Assembly (NCBI RefSeq): GCF_024347375.1
Contig: NZ_AP025470.1
Location: forward strand, 2,790,001-2,854,000
Direction of reading: 5' to 3'
From: Vibrio coralliirubri
GTDB taxonomy: Bacteria; Pseudomonadota; Gammaproteobacteria; Enterobacterales; Vibrionaceae
Length of the DNA: 64,000 bases
In this document: positions 1 through 9,569 of the stretch, piece after piece
How the letters are laid out: each line of letters starts with the position of its first letter
Position numbering within the stretch: the stretch's first letter is position 1
Position numbers and translations under genes: made by a program
The notes under the pieces: model-generated
The model's database searches: none
What the model was told of the DNA's origin: nothing
Seen by the model: the letters and a program-made list of their open reading frames with translations, nothing else

Positions 1-371
1 TCGAACAAGTAACGATTGTTGAAGACGAGAAAACTCGCACTGTTTTCCTCGATTCCATGCTCGACTGGTGCCTGAATAATCAGGTCAAATGTAAAGTCGT
101 TGCCGACGGCTCAGAACATAATCCAGAGGACATCACGCTGGATTATGTCTCTCGTTGGAGTTGGGATTTCAGAACATTTGTGGCTGACGCAAAGATCTCT
201 GCTTATCAGGATCAACAGCGCGTAGGCAATGTCGAATTCAAAGCGCCAAACAACGGAAACTTTTCTAAGTTTGGTGACGATATGGAACGCATCAAAGCGA
301 TGATGGATATCTTGTTCGATAAGAAAACAGCCGCGCAAGCAACTCAAATGATTGCCGACGACAAGCTTTAA
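1..371 (+). CDS. Probable lipoprotein, Sbal_3080-like (5' end missing)
   Basis: The reading frame is open from base 3 to the stop at 369-371, so the true start lies before the window; the first internal ATG at 57 is not the start. About 122 residues are visible. The pattern of a short acidic start, a 'MLDWCLNN' segment, 'SRWSWD' and a C-terminal stretch ending 'MMDILFDKKTA' resembles the small Sbal_3080-type lipoproteins of Shewanella and Vibrio. That match is from memory, and the signal peptide that would prove it is outside the window. The role is unknown. It runs towards gltX and shares a two-way terminator with it. Confidence 0.6.
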   Translation, partial: EQVTIVEDEKTRTVFLDSMLDWCLNNQVKCKVVADGSEHNPEDITLDYVSRWSWDFRTFVADAKISAYQDQQRVGNVEFKAPNNGNFSKFGDDMERIKAMMDILFDKKTAAQATQMIADDKL

Positions 372-405
372 CGAAGTTATTCAGATAGTAAAACTCGAGA
401 CAAAT

Positions 406-440
406 AAAAAGGGTCAGTAACCAAGTTACTGACCCTTTTT
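406..440. terminator. Bidirectional intrinsic terminator
   Basis: An 11-bp perfect stem, GGGTCAGTAAC paired with GTTACTGACCC, has a 3-nt loop, a run of A on the left and T on the right. It can end transcription of both the left-edge gene (+) and gltX (-). Confidence 0.9.
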
Positions 441-460
441 AAATTCTAGCAATCGCTCAA

Positions 461-1888
461 TTAAGCGTTAGCTTCGCGCTCAGCGATGAACTCAAGAGCC
501 ATCTTGATGCGAGCGATTACGCGCTCTTTACCAACAAGCTCCATCACTGCATCAACAGAAGGAGACTGACCGCCGCCTGTTACTGCTACGCGAAGTGGCA
601 TACCGATTTTACCCATGCCGATCTCTAGCTCTTCACATACTGCTGCAATCACACCATCTTTGATGTTTGCAGTAGTGAAATCTTCAAGCGCTTCAACCTT
701 AGCAAGAGCAAGCTCTAGTGGGCCTTTAGCAACACCACGTAGGTGCTTCTTCGCTGCGCCAGCTTCAAACTCAGAGAAATCTTCGTAGAAGTAACGAGAT
801 TGCTCAGCAAGTTCGATAAGCGTGTTACAACGCTCACCAACTAGCTTGATCACTTCAGTGATAGCCGGGCCATTTGTTGTATCGATCTTCTGTGCGTCTA
901 GGTGCCATTGCAGGTATTTAGCAACGTACTCAGGCTCAGAAGTCTTGATGTAGTGGTTGTTCAACCAAAGTAGCTTATCAGTGTTGAATGCAGAAGCAGA
1001 CTTGCTGATAGCGTTCAGGCTGAAGAATTCAATCATCTCTTCTTGAGAGAAGATCTCTTGGTCACCGTGAGACCAGCCTAAACGAACTAGGTAGTTGTTC
1101 AGTGCATTTGGTAGGTAACCTTCGTCGCGGTATTGCATTACTGAAACAGCACCGTGACGCTTAGAAAGTTTCGCACCGTCATCACCAAGAATCATTGCAC
1201 AGTGAGCGAAAGTTGGAACTGGCGCGCCTAGTGCTTCATAGATGTTGATTTGACGAGGTGTGTTGTTGATGTGATCTTCACCACGAACAACGTGTGTAAT
1301 ACCCATATCCCAGTCATCAACTACCACTACGAAGTTGTATGTTGGAGCGCCGTCTGTACGACGAATGATTAGGTCATCAAGTTGGCTGTTCGCGATTTCA
1401 ATGCGACCACGGATTTGGTCATCAAATACTACGCTGCCTTCTTTAGGGTTACGGAAACGGATAACGCATGCATCACCTTCTTTTGCTGCTTCGTTTGCTG
1501 CAACAATTTTAGGGTGGTTAGCATCGTAACGAGCCATCTCTTTGTTTTCTTCTTGCTCTGCACGAATTTCATCAAGCAGTTCTTTAGACGCGTAGCATTT
1601 GAATGCTTTGTCTTCAGCAAGTAGCTTATCAACCATTTCGTTGTAACGGTCAAAACGCTTAGATTGGTAGTAAGGACCTTCATCCCATTCCATACCCATC
1701 CATTGCATGCCTTCTAGAATTGCATCAACTGCTTCTTGAGAGTTACGCTCAAGGTCCGTGTCTTCGATACGTAGAACGAATTCACCACCTTGGTTCTTAG
1801 CGAATAGCCAAGAGTAAAGTGCAGTACGTGCACCACCAACGTGAAGATAGCCAGTTGGGCTAGGAGCAAAACGAGTTTTAACCGTCAT
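461..1888 (-). CDS. gltX: Glutamyl-tRNA synthetase
   Basis: This cytoplasmic class I synthetase charges tRNA-Glu with glutamate using ATP. The 475-residue length is normal for the bacterial enzyme. The HIGH-type site reads '[12 protein letters not shown]' near the start, and the KMSKS-type loop reads 'KLSKRHGA' near residue 240. The charging pocket segment '[14 protein letters not shown]' is also present. It is a single gene reading left, ending at the shared terminator. The roughly 290-bp gap upstream shows no tRNA or other gene. Nothing looks broken. Confidence 0.98.
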   Translation of the reverse strand: MTVKTRFAPSPTGYLHVGGARTALYSWLFAKNQGGEFVLRIEDTDLERNSQEAVDAILEGMQWMGMEWDEGPYYQSKRFDRYNEMVDKLLAEDKAFKCYASKELLDEIRAEQEENKEMARYDANHPKIVAANEAAKEGDACVIRFRNPKEGSVVFDDQIRGRIEIANSQLDDLIIRRTDGAPTYNFVVVVDDWDMGITHVVRGEDHINNTPRQINIYEALGAPVPTFAHCAMILGDDGAKLSKRHGAVSVMQYRDEGYLPNALNNYLVRLGWSHGDQEIFSQEEMIEFFSLNAISKSASAFNTDKLLWLNNHYIKTSEPEYVAKYLQWHLDAQKIDTTNGPAITEVIKLVGERCNTLIELAEQSRYFYEDFSEFEAGAAKKHLRGVAKGPLELALAKVEALEDFTTANIKDGVIAAVCEELEIGMGKIGMPLRVAVTGGGQSPSVDAVMELVGKERVIARIKMALEFIAEREANA

Positions 1889-2180
1889 TTAAATACCTTG
1901 ATTATGTAGGTGATTCTTTTAGTGCTCGCCATTACAAAGCCTGTAACAGACAAATATCACTAAATTTTGGGCGCTATTTTATCACCACAGCTTAAATCTA
2001 CAATCAGTAGTGAATGATTAATGTGCTGATCTTGTACGAAAGCTATCGTAGAAGGAGAAAACCAATAGCTCAAGTCCATGTCATACGCTCTAAATAAGCA
2101 AATGCTCGTCACGCTCGCGATAAATCTCATCCATTCCACCACTCAATATTCCAACAAATATTAAATTCTTGAATTTATGT

Positions 2181-2211
2181 TTGACCTTACCCTTACGGCA
2201 AGGTTTATGTT
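2181..2211 (+). promoter_or_regulatory. CueR-type copper promoter for copA
   Basis: A -35 box TTGACC (2181-2186) and a -10 box TATGTT (2206-2211) are separated by 19 bp, the over-long spacing typical of promoters driven by MerR-family activators. Between them lies a dyad with outer arms ACCTT (2184-2188) and AAGGT (2200-2204) and inner CC/GG pairs. The arrangement closely follows the known E. coli copA/CueR operator. The cueR gene itself is not in this window. Confidence 0.88.
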
Positions 2212-2239
2212 AGGGCTAGATGAGAATTGGAGTATCGAT

Positions 2240-4990
2240 ATGAACCATTACACAACTGCGCTCAACGGCCTAAATTGCATGGGGTGTGCGAAGAAAGTTC
2301 GCACACTGTTTGATGATCTCGAGAATACGACGATCAATGACATATCGCCGACGTACATCGATATTTCGACGCCTTTTAGTTATGTTGAACTCAACGAACA
2401 GTTAGCAACCCTTGGTTATTCAATGGGTAGTTCGCTGCACCTTTCATTATCAGGTCTCAGCTGTGGTAAGTGCGTGAACAAGCTGACTCAAGCGCTTCAA
2501 CAAACCGAGCAAGCCTCAAATCTAGAAGTCACCAAAGATGAATTGTCGTTGGTTACTCTACTTGAAGAATCAGAGCTTATTGAACTGGTTGAAAGTGTGG
2601 GTTATCACGCAGCTCCCTATTCTGAAGCCGATAACCTTTTATCTAATTCTGATTCAGAAAACGAACAAGCTGATAAAAAGATTGAAGATACTGAAAATAA
2701 AACCACAGCTAGCCAATATACCTATCACCTTGTTCTTGAAGGTATGACGTGTGCGAGTTGTGTCTCTTCGGTAGAGAAAGCGCTGAAAAAGAATGAGTTC
2801 GTCGACCAAGCACAGATCAACCTCGCTGAACAGACAGCCTTGGTTTTCACCTCTCAAACAAGAGACATCATTGAAAATGCTCTAATAGAATCCGTGAAAG
2901 CTTCTGGTTATGGCGCTGAGTTTGTCGACGATGCGGCGACTCAACAGCAAAAACAACAAGAACAGCAACTTCGTACTCAACAAGCCTTCCTTAGAAACTC
3001 CGTAAGTGCGCTGGTGATCGGTGCTCCGCTGATGGCATGGGGCGTGTTCGGTGGCAGCATGACCATTGCCACATTTAACGATCAACTGGCTTGGGGCTTG
3101 GTTGGTGTCGTTTGTTTGATACTGCTTGCAACCTCAGGTCGCAGCTTCTTCACGAATGCTTGGCAGTCACTGATGCACAAACGTGCAACCATGGACACGC
3201 TAGTCGCTTTAGGTACTGGCGCAGCATGGTTCTACTCAATGCTGGTTGTGCTGATTCCATCATGGTTCCCAGAACCATCTCGCCATGTCTACTTTGAAGC
3301 AAGCGCAATGATCGTTGGCTTAATTTCTTTGGGTCATTACATCGAAGCCAAAGCCAAAGCACGTACTACAAAATCGCTGCAAGCACTGATTAATTTACAG
3401 CCTCAAAAAGCGGTAGTTATCGTCGATGGCAAAGAACAAACCATCGCCGTAGAAGCGATTCAGGTCGGCATGCAGGTACGAGTAAAACCCGGAGAAAAAG
3501 TGCCGGTTGATGGCGTTGTAGTCTCAGGTGAATCTTATATCGACGAATCGATGCTGACCGGTGAACCACTTCCCAACGTTAAATCAACTAATGATGACGT
3601 TTCTGCGGGCACCATTAATGGTGATGGTAGCTTAATTATTGAAGCGACTGGGATTGGCTCAAGCACCATGTTGGCTAGAATCATTCAAATGGTTCGCCAA
3701 GCGCAAAGCAGTAAACCAGCAATCGCCAAGCTTGCCGATTCTATCTCAGCCGTTTTTGTTCCAGTTGTGGTCGCAATCGCAGCGGTTGCCGCCTTAGTTT
3801 GGTTTTTTGTAGGTCCACAACCAAGCGCCAGTTACATGTTAGTGGTATCAACTACCGTACTGATCATCGCTTGCCCATGTGCATTAGGCCTAGCCACACC
3901 GCTTTCAATTACTGTTGGCGTCGGTAAAGCGGCTGAGTTTGGCGTTCTTATTAAAGATGCGGATGTATTGCAGTCTGCCAGCAAGATCGATGCTGTTGTG
4001 TTTGACAAAACAGGGACATTGACCCAAGGCAAACCAACCGTTCAACAGGCCTTTTACGCTAATCTAACGGAGCAAGAGTTACTGGCTTATGCTTATTCAG
4101 TAGAAGTAGGATCTGAGCACCCACTCGCCAAAGCCGTGTGCCAATATGCAGAGAGCTTGGAAGTTTCAGTACTCCCTCACAGCGAATTTGAAAACCAACG
4201 AGGGCTAGGGGTTCAAGCAATAATTAACGGCAAGAACGTGCAAGTTGGCTCGCTTAAGTACCTCACCCAATTAGGTATCAATACAGAAATTGGCGCGGAT
4301 TTCATTGAGCTTTGCCGCTCGCAAGCGTGGACGCCTATTTTCATTGTGATTGACCAAAAACTGGAAGGTATATTGGGCATTTCAGACGCGTTAAAAATAG
4401 ATAGCAAACAGGCGATAGCTCAACTAAAATCCGCCGGAATTCACACTGTGCTATTAACGGGCGACAACGACTCTGTAGCTCAAGCAATAGGTAAAAGCGT
4501 CGGTATCGACGAGGTTATCTCGGAAGTGCTTCCAGAGCAGAAAGCTCAACATATTGTTCAGCTTCAACAGCAATATAAGAGCGTTGCCATGGTCGGAGAC
4601 GGTATTAACGATGCACCCGCTCTTGCTCAAGCAGATATAGGAATCGCAATGGGCAGTGGCAGTGATGTCGCGATTGAAAGTGCGCAAATGACGCTACTCA
4701 ACTCATCGCCATTATCAGTAAGCAACGCGATCGAGCTATCTCAAGCGACCGTGAGAAATATGAAGCAAAACCTATTTGGTGCCTTCATCTACAACTCGCT
4801 TGGTATTCCTATCGCGGCCGGTGTGCTTTACCCATTTTTCGGATTTCTGCTTAGTCCAGTAGTTGCAGGGGCTGCGATGGCGATGTCGTCAATTACTGTA
4901 GTAAGCAATGCCAACAGGCTGAGATTGTTCAAACCAACTCATTCTAATATTAATAAAAACCATATTCATGAGGTTAACCATGATTCGTAA
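2240..4990 (+). CDS. copA: Cu(I)-exporting P1B-type ATPase CopA
   Basis: This inner-membrane pump uses ATP to move Cu(I) out of the cytoplasm. With the start at 2240 it has 916 residues. Three N-terminal metal-binding domains carry CxxC pairs at C13/C16, C75/C78 and C171/C174. The membrane CPC motif is at 545-547, the phosphorylated aspartate of DKTGT is D589, and the ATP-domain motifs 'SEHPLA' and '[10 protein letters not shown]' follow. The last helix has the 'MSS...N' pattern of Cu(I) pumps. A longer frame opens at 2177, but that ATG lies ahead of the promoter -35 box. The ATG at 2240 has GGAG 7 nt upstream and follows the promoter. It overlaps the next gene by 11 bp. Confidence 0.96.
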   Translation: MNHYTTALNGLNCMGCAKKVRTLFDDLENTTINDISPTYIDISTPFSYVELNEQLATLGYSMGSSLHLSLSGLSCGKCVNKLTQALQQTEQASNLEVTKDELSLVTLLEESELIELVESVGYHAAPYSEADNLLSNSDSENEQADKKIEDTENKTTASQYTYHLVLEGMTCASCVSSVEKALKKNEFVDQAQINLAEQTALVFTSQTRDIIENALIESVKASGYGAEFVDDAATQQQKQQEQQLRTQQAFLRNSVSALVIGAPLMAWGVFGGSMTIATFNDQLAWGLVGVVCLILLATSGRSFFTNAWQSLMHKRATMDTLVALGTGAAWFYSMLVVLIPSWFPEPSRHVYFEASAMIVGLISLGHYIEAKAKARTTKSLQALINLQPQKAVVIVDGKEQTIAVEAIQVGMQVRVKPGEKVPVDGVVVSGESYIDESMLTGEPLPNVKSTNDDVSAGTINGDGSLIIEATGIGSSTMLARIIQMVRQAQSSKPAIAKLADSISAVFVPVVVAIAAVAALVWFFVGPQPSASYMLVVSTTVLIIACPCALGLATPLSITVGVGKAAEFGVLIKDADVLQSASKIDAVVFDKTGTLTQGKPTVQQAFYANLTEQELLAYAYSVEVGSEHPLAKAVCQYAESLEVSVLPHSEFENQRGLGVQAIINGKNVQVGSLKYLTQLGINTEIGADFIELCRSQAWTPIFIVIDQKLEGILGISDALKIDSKQAIAQLKSAGIHTVLLTGDNDSVAQAIGKSVGIDEVISEVLPEQKAQHIVQLQQQYKSVAMVGDGINDAPALAQADIGIAMGSGSDVAIESAQMTLLNSSPLSVSNAIELSQATVRNMKQNLFGAFIYNSLGIPIAAGVLYPFFGFLLSPVVAGAAMAMSSITVVSNANRLRLFKPTHSNINKNHIHEVNHDS

Positions 4991-5420
4991 AATTATGACT
5001 CTTACTGCACTCGCTGCAATGTCAGGACAAGCTTTAGCTACTGATGTTCTAAACCACAAATCTCCATACTGCGGCTGCTGCACAGAATGGACTGAACATA
5101 TGCGAGATGCTGGGTTCGATGTTACAGAGAAACTCCACGATGATATGAACCCAATCAAGCAAAAGCTAGGGGTCACACAAGAGCTAGCCTCTTGCCACAC
5201 TGCAGAGATCGACGGTTACGTATTTGAAGGACACATTCCAGCAGATGACATTAAAGCCTTTCTAGAAAACCCACCACGTAATGCGATTGGTTTAGCGGTT
5301 CCGGGTATGCCAATGGGTTCGCCAGGCATGGAGTATGGCGATAAGAAAGACGAGTATTCTGTCTATGCGTTTAATGAAAAAGGTCAGGTGTTTGAATACC
5401 GTCACTACAACGGAAAATAG
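4980..5420 (+). CDS. DUF411 family periplasmic protein, copper-linked
   Basis: A 146-residue exported protein with a short signal peptide ending 'GQALA'. The mature part begins with '[10 protein letters not shown]', the cysteine cluster that marks DUF411, followed by a conserved '[19 protein letters not shown]' region and a methionine-rich '[12 protein letters not shown]' segment suited to binding copper. DUF411 proteins are often encoded with copper-resistance genes, but their exact job is not settled. It overlaps the end of copA, so the two are very likely co-transcribed from the CueR-type promoter. I chose the ATG at 4980 over 4968 because AGG sits 6 nt before it and it gives a clean signal peptide. 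A periplasmic copper-binding or handover role is inferred. Confidence 0.88.
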   Translation: MIRKIMTLTALAAMSGQALATDVLNHKSPYCGCCTEWTEHMRDAGFDVTEKLHDDMNPIKQKLGVTQELASCHTAEIDGYVFEGHIPADDIKAFLENPPRNAIGLAVPGMPMGSPGMEYGDKKDEYSVYAFNEKGQVFEYRHYNGK

Positions 5421-5468
5421 AACCTAAACAGACCAACACACAGCAATAAAAAAGAAGTCATAAAAATA

Positions 5469-5523
5469 GAGCCTAGCATTCAGTAAACCCAAGACTGTGG
5501 TTTACTTGCTAGGCTCTTTGCTT
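5469..5523 (+). terminator. Terminator of the copA operon
   Basis: The outer stem GAGCCTAGCA pairs with TGCTAGGCTC, with a second inner stem GTAAACC/GGTTTAC. A short T-rich tail follows on the + strand. Confidence 0.75.
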
Positions 5524-5547
5524 TTGGACAGTAAAGCAAATCTTGTC

Positions 5548-5575
5548 GCGGCACTAACCGGGCTGTTAGTACCGC
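5548..5575. other. Strong hairpin of unknown role
   Basis: GCGGCACTAAC and GTTAGTACCGC form an 11-bp stem with one mismatch and a 6-nt loop. No T run follows on either strand, so it is not a standard intrinsic terminator. It lies about 90 bp past the stop of the porin gene on the minus strand and could be the 3' end structure of that mRNA. Confidence 0.5.
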
Positions 5576-5667
5576 TATGTTCCCCTCGCTAATTAGCTAG
5601 CAAGCTATTTAACAAAGAAGTTCACTCGGCTAATAATCTAATCGACTAAGCAACCAAGCGAATCAGC

Positions 5668-6381
5668 TTAGAAGCCGTAAGAAGCACCGAATACGAATGC
5701 GTTGTTCTGCTTAGAAGCACCGTTTGCGAAATCTACACCGTTAGCTTGGCTACGGAACTCAAAGTAAGGTTGAACACCTTGACGAGTCCATGTTGCACGT
5801 AACTCGTGGTCCATCGCTTCAGCGTCAATCATGTAAACGTTGTTGTAGCTAAGCGCTAAATCAGCATTCACTGTGTAAGCAATGCGGTTATCCATGCGGT
5901 AATCTGTGTCAGCATTAGCTGAAGTATCATCGATGTGTGCACGAGTACGGTTACTAATAGAGATGCCGTTGTCGAAGTTGTAACCGATCTTAACTAGTGG
6001 ACGGAATTGAATGCTTTCGCCTGCAGAGAATAGGTGTTGGTAACCCGCAGCAACCCATAGTTTGTCAGTGATGTTGAAAGATTGCTCACCACCTACAGTG
6101 ATACCCGGAGTGTTGTTACCTGTAGTAGGCGCACCACCAGTTTCAGCTGAAGTCAGGCCTTCAAGCTCACCCAATTGGATACCATCAAACTCAGAATAAA
6201 CCGTGAAACCGCCTAGAGAGTTGTCGAACGTGTGACCAGCTTCTAGCGTAGAAGTCATGTCAGAACCGTGGATACGGCCATCGTCATGAATTTGGATGTT
6301 ACCCGTTACGTAAGAAGAACCAGCAAAAGCACTAGAAGCGAAAGCAAGAGAAAGAGCACTTAGAGCGATAATTTTTTTCAT
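5668..6381 (-). CDS. Outer-membrane beta-barrel porin, KdgM-like
   Basis: A 237-residue exported protein with signal peptide 'MKKIIALSALSLAFASSAFA'. The rest alternates polar and hydrophobic residues with many aromatics and ends 'FVFGASYGF', the terminal phenylalanine typical of outer-membrane barrels. The C-terminal half ('RPLVKIGYNF', 'YRMDNRIAYTV', 'VQPYFEFRS') resembles the KdgM family of 12-strand channels for acidic oligosaccharides. The exact substrate cannot be read from sequence. It lies 536 bp downstream of a beta-hexosaminidase gene, which suggests sugar uptake. I chose the ATG at 6381 over the longer frame from 6432 because it begins the signal peptide and has AAGG upstream. Confidence 0.72.
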   Translation of the reverse strand: MKKIIALSALSLAFASSAFAGSSYVTGNIQIHDDGRIHGSDMTSTLEAGHTFDNSLGGFTVYSEFDGIQLGELEGLTSAETGGAPTTGNNTPGITVGGEQSFNITDKLWVAAGYQHLFSAGESIQFRPLVKIGYNFDNGISISNRTRAHIDDTSANADTDYRMDNRIAYTVNADLALSYNNVYMIDAEAMDHELRATWTRQGVQPYFEFRSQANGVDFANGASKQNNAFVFGASYGF

Positions 6382-6524
6382 AGTAAACTGCCTTAGTTTA
6401 ATTTTTTCAGCGGCACATCTTCGGTACATCATTCACCTTCACCGCTTGAGTAGTTGGTAGCCTCCCTGGCATGAAATCTATGTTGCTCGAATTAATTCGC
6501 GTTTAAAAATAAAAGAATGGGCAG

Positions 6525-6540
6525 AGTGATCTCTCTCACT
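6525..6540. promoter_or_regulatory. Possible CRP site upstream of the porin
   Basis: AGTGA, six bases, then TCACT matches the CRP half-sites TGTGA and TCACA at 4 of 5 positions each with correct spacing. It lies about 144 bp before the porin start, a plausible place for cAMP-CRP control of a sugar porin. This is a motif match only. Confidence 0.4.
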
Positions 6541-6846
6541 ATCAAAAAAGAACAAGTTATTTAACACTTTAAAATCATGTACTTAAAAACATAAAAATTG
6601 ATAAAAAACTCAAGACGAAAAAACGTACAGATCCAGATCACATTATTTCACGCTGCGAAATTAGAATGAGTTAGTTCAATCACACTTGATTTAGAGTTTT
6701 TTATGGGGGACTTATTTTTTGAAGAGAATAATGAGAAGCGCGTCACTTTTGCGATGGAACTCACCTTATGTGCATTGTTGACGATATAAGCAAAGAGTAT
6801 TTCCATATGTTTCAGCTTAAGAGAAGTGCCTAACTTAGTTTGGACG
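6541..6846. other. AT-rich intergenic stretch, no gene seen
   Basis: About 300 bases between the porin promoter region and the hexosaminidase terminator. A minus-strand frame at 6648-6881 runs through the terminator and has no recognisable features, so I do not call it. No RNA gene was recognised. Confidence 0.5.
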
Positions 6847-6899
6847 AAAAAAAAGCTCCCACTTTTATCTGAATAAGACAATAGCTAGGGAGCTTTTCT
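6847..6899 (-). terminator. Terminator of the beta-hexosaminidase gene
   Basis: Read on the minus strand, AAGCTCCC and GGGAGCTT form a stem with a 27-nt loop and are followed by a run of eight T. It lies just past the stop at 6918. Confidence 0.8.
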
Positions 6900-6917
6900 A
6901 TTAATGTTGCTTATCGA

Positions 6918-9569
6918 TTATTTTACCGAAGTCACTCGACTTACTTTCTCGCCACTTTCAGAGATAGAGCGGATGTAAGTTTCACCAGAAACCGATGGAC
7001 GTTGTTGCTCATCATACGTTAGCCAGTTTTCACCATCAGCTGAGTATTGAAGCTCTACGCCTGGGAATTGAACGTTCATTGCAAGCTTGCCATCAACCAC
7101 TTTTGCACCCGGAACTGGCAGTCGGTAATCGATACCCGCCTTTTCGAGCTTAGCCAGCTCACGTTGGCCAACAATATTCGCGAAACGATTAAAGTCACTG
7201 TTTAGAGCCTGCTTATTCACTAAGTCAGTATCTTGAGAGTACTCAACGCCCACTTTGTAGTCGTTTTCCCAATCCGCTCGGTGCCATGCTCGCTCAGCTG
7301 CAGCAAGAACGCGTGGGAATACCATGTATTCATACTGCTCATCGGTACGTACTGTTTCAGACCAAAGCTGAGCTGACAAACCGTAGAAAGGTTTCGCTTC
7401 AATCTCACCTTTACCACTGAAGCCATTGCCGTCACGGTCTAGAGATGTTTCTGCGTTTTGTGGCATGTTCTCTGGAGCAAAACCAAACATCTTACGAGTG
7501 TCGGTTGCACGAGTTGCCCAGTAGTAACCACGTTCTGCTGCGTCTACTTCGTATGGCATATCCATGTATACGTAATCTGGGTTAGAGACAATTACGTCAT
7601 AACCTTTCGCTGACCAGTCGTAAACTGATGAAGTACCGCCCCAGTAAAGAACATCCCAGAAGTTAACGCGCGTACTTTCTGTTGCAAATGCTTCTTCACC
7701 TTCGCTGTATTTCAGGCCATCTTGCCACGCTTGGAAGTGTGGAATGCCCTTCTCAGCAACAATCTTAGACACCTCTTCTGCAAAGTGGCTTGGCAGGTGA
7801 CCGAAATCGCTTACTGTACCGTCAGCAATTAATTTCTGACATTGTGGAGATTGTTGGAACGGCTTATCTTGCTTAGATAAATCAATGTTACCTTTCCATG
7901 CCACTTTGTCTTCTGCATTAATATCTTGTAAGCCAGCGCCTAACTTAATGTTTTTCGCTTCATCGCCACCAAAGTGCCAAGTCGTTAGCGGAACACCCGC
8001 TTCTTGGTGCATTGCTGCCACTTCAGAGATCACTTTATCAACAAAGTGAGTCGACGATTCCATACATGGGTTAATGAAGCTCTGCTTATCGTAGAACTGA
8101 ACAGTCGTCACGTTCGATGTATCTTGTGGATCCATCAGACGGTATTCGTTCGCTTCCGCTTCTTTACCTTCCGCCATTAGGCGAGTGTAACGTGCTTCCA
8201 TTGATACCACAGCAGAACGAGCGTGTGCTGGCATATCAATCTCTGGGATAACTTCGATGCTGCGCGCTTTTGCGTAGCTTAAGATCTCGACGTAATCCGT
8301 TTTACTAAAGAAACCAGAGCCGAAGTTGTCTGTTGTTGGACCTGAACCTAGCTGAGGCAGTAAACAGCTTTGTTCTTCCAAATCGAAACAACGATTAGAC
8401 CCTACATCCGTTAGCTCTGGTAAACCTGGGATTTCTAAACGCCAACCTTCATCATCCGTTAAGTGAAGGTGCAGTTTATTCATCTTGTAGGCTGCCATTT
8501 GATCTAGCGTTGCTAAGATGGCATCTTTTGAGTGGAAGTTTCGAGCAACATCCACCATCACACCACGGTAATCAAAGCGTGGCGCATCTTGGATCGACAG
8601 TTGTGGTAATGATTCAGCGTTCTGACTGTCTATTAGGCCAAAAATAGACTGAACTGCGTAGAAAGCGCCGGTTTTATCAAACGCTTTAATTGCAATCCCC
8701 TCTTCCGAGATGCTTAGTTCATAAGCGCCAGATTTCGCTAAATCACCCGTAAACTGAGTAGGAACAACAGCGACACTTACAGGTAGGTCGCCACTCACAT
8801 CTACGTTTACCACATCTGCACGTTCTTCAATTGCTGCGAATTGCTCAGCGTCGAATGCGTCTTTAGGTAGGGCAATACCACCAGCAATGCTAACTGAACC
8901 TTCACCGGCTTCTACCGACATTGGCGTTGGTAGTAAAGTGGTTGATACGTCTTGCGTTGCTAGATCCGCATTCTTTTCGAAACGCGTAACAGCAGTCGCC
9001 ATTACGTTATTGTCATCAGGCGTACGCTTTAGGTTGTTTCCTTCTAAACCTGTTACGAACGACGCGACATCTTCCGTATTCAATGAAGCAATCATCTTAG
9101 GTTCTGCGTTTGGTGCCGTTACAAATGCACCCGGCATAAAGTCGGTTTCAAACAGTTGCCAGTATTCACTGGTTAATGGAAGAATCACTTCTTCACCCGC
9201 TGCAAAACCATCGAACTTTTCTGTTGGTTCAAGCTTGTGTAAGTCGCCGGTTACGCGAGTGATTTTAAACTGCTCATTATCAACATCTAAGATAAGGCGA
9301 ATACTGTGGAAGTAGATGGTCCAATCTTTTGAATCAATCGCTTCACCATCGTTAGTTAACGTCATGTTCACTTTATTACATGATGCCCACTCTGCGCCTA
9401 AGTCCTGACAAGCCATGCCTTCGTTTGCACCGTGGTTCGTCAAGATTTCATATTGCACATCAAGGTTATCAGCCAGTGCATTCACCACCTTTTGCTCTGG
9501 TGCTTGTGTCACAGCACAACCCGCCAAACCAGCCAGTACCGCTACAGATAGTAAGTTTCTCTTCAACAT
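6918..9569 (-). CDS. GH20 beta-N-acetylhexosaminidase (chitobiase), lipoprotein
   Basis: This enzyme splits terminal GlcNAc from chitobiose and related sugars. The 883 residues include a lipobox 'LAGC' in 'AVLAGLAGCAVTQ', so it is likely anchored to the outer membrane. A chitobiase-type carbohydrate-binding domain, a GH20b domain ('SISEEGIAIKAFDKTGAFYA'), the catalytic barrel and a C-terminal immunoglobulin-like domain follow. The catalytic Asp-Glu pair in 'WHFGGDEA' is at 536-537. I chose the ATG at 9569 over 9608 because it starts the signal peptide directly. V. cholerae has a hexosaminidase gene in the same neighbourhood after gltX and copA, which supports the call. It probably works with the porin downstream in sugar scavenging. 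Confidence 0.95.
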   Translation of the reverse strand: MLKRNLLSVAVLAGLAGCAVTQAPEQKVVNALADNLDVQYEILTNHGANEGMACQDLGAEWASCNKVNMTLTNDGEAIDSKDWTIYFHSIRLILDVDNEQFKITRVTGDLHKLEPTEKFDGFAAGEEVILPLTSEYWQLFETDFMPGAFVTAPNAEPKMIASLNTEDVASFVTGLEGNNLKRTPDDNNVMATAVTRFEKNADLATQDVSTTLLPTPMSVEAGEGSVSIAGGIALPKDAFDAEQFAAIEERADVVNVDVSGDLPVSVAVVPTQFTGDLAKSGAYELSISEEGIAIKAFDKTGAFYAVQSIFGLIDSQNAESLPQLSIQDAPRFDYRGVMVDVARNFHSKDAILATLDQMAAYKMNKLHLHLTDDEGWRLEIPGLPELTDVGSNRCFDLEEQSCLLPQLGSGPTTDNFGSGFFSKTDYVEILSYAKARSIEVIPEIDMPAHARSAVVSMEARYTRLMAEGKEAEANEYRLMDPQDTSNVTTVQFYDKQSFINPCMESSTHFVDKVISEVAAMHQEAGVPLTTWHFGGDEAKNIKLGAGLQDINAEDKVAWKGNIDLSKQDKPFQQSPQCQKLIADGTVSDFGHLPSHFAEEVSKIVAEKGIPHFQAWQDGLKYSEGEEAFATESTRVNFWDVLYWGGTSSVYDWSAKGYDVIVSNPDYVYMDMPYEVDAAERGYYWATRATDTRKMFGFAPENMPQNAETSLDRDGNGFSGKGEIEAKPFYGLSAQLWSETVRTDEQYEYMVFPRVLAAAERAWHRADWENDYKVGVEYSQDTDLVNKQALNSDFNRFANIVGQRELAKLEKAGIDYRLPVPGAKVVDGKLAMNVQFPGVELQYSADGENWLTYDEQQRPSVSGETYIRSISESGEKVSRVTSVK

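Noticed and set aside
1960..2142. 60-codon minus-strand frame between gltX and copA
   Set aside because: No ribosome-binding site, no family pattern, and it lies in a promoter gap.
6626..6648. Second CRP-like site in the porin upstream region (ATGTGATCTGGATCTG on the minus strand)
   Set aside because: Only one half-site matches; the other half is poor.
6648..6881. 77-codon minus-strand frame between the porin and hexosaminidase genes
   Set aside because: It begins inside the hexosaminidase terminator hairpin and resembles random AT-rich coding.
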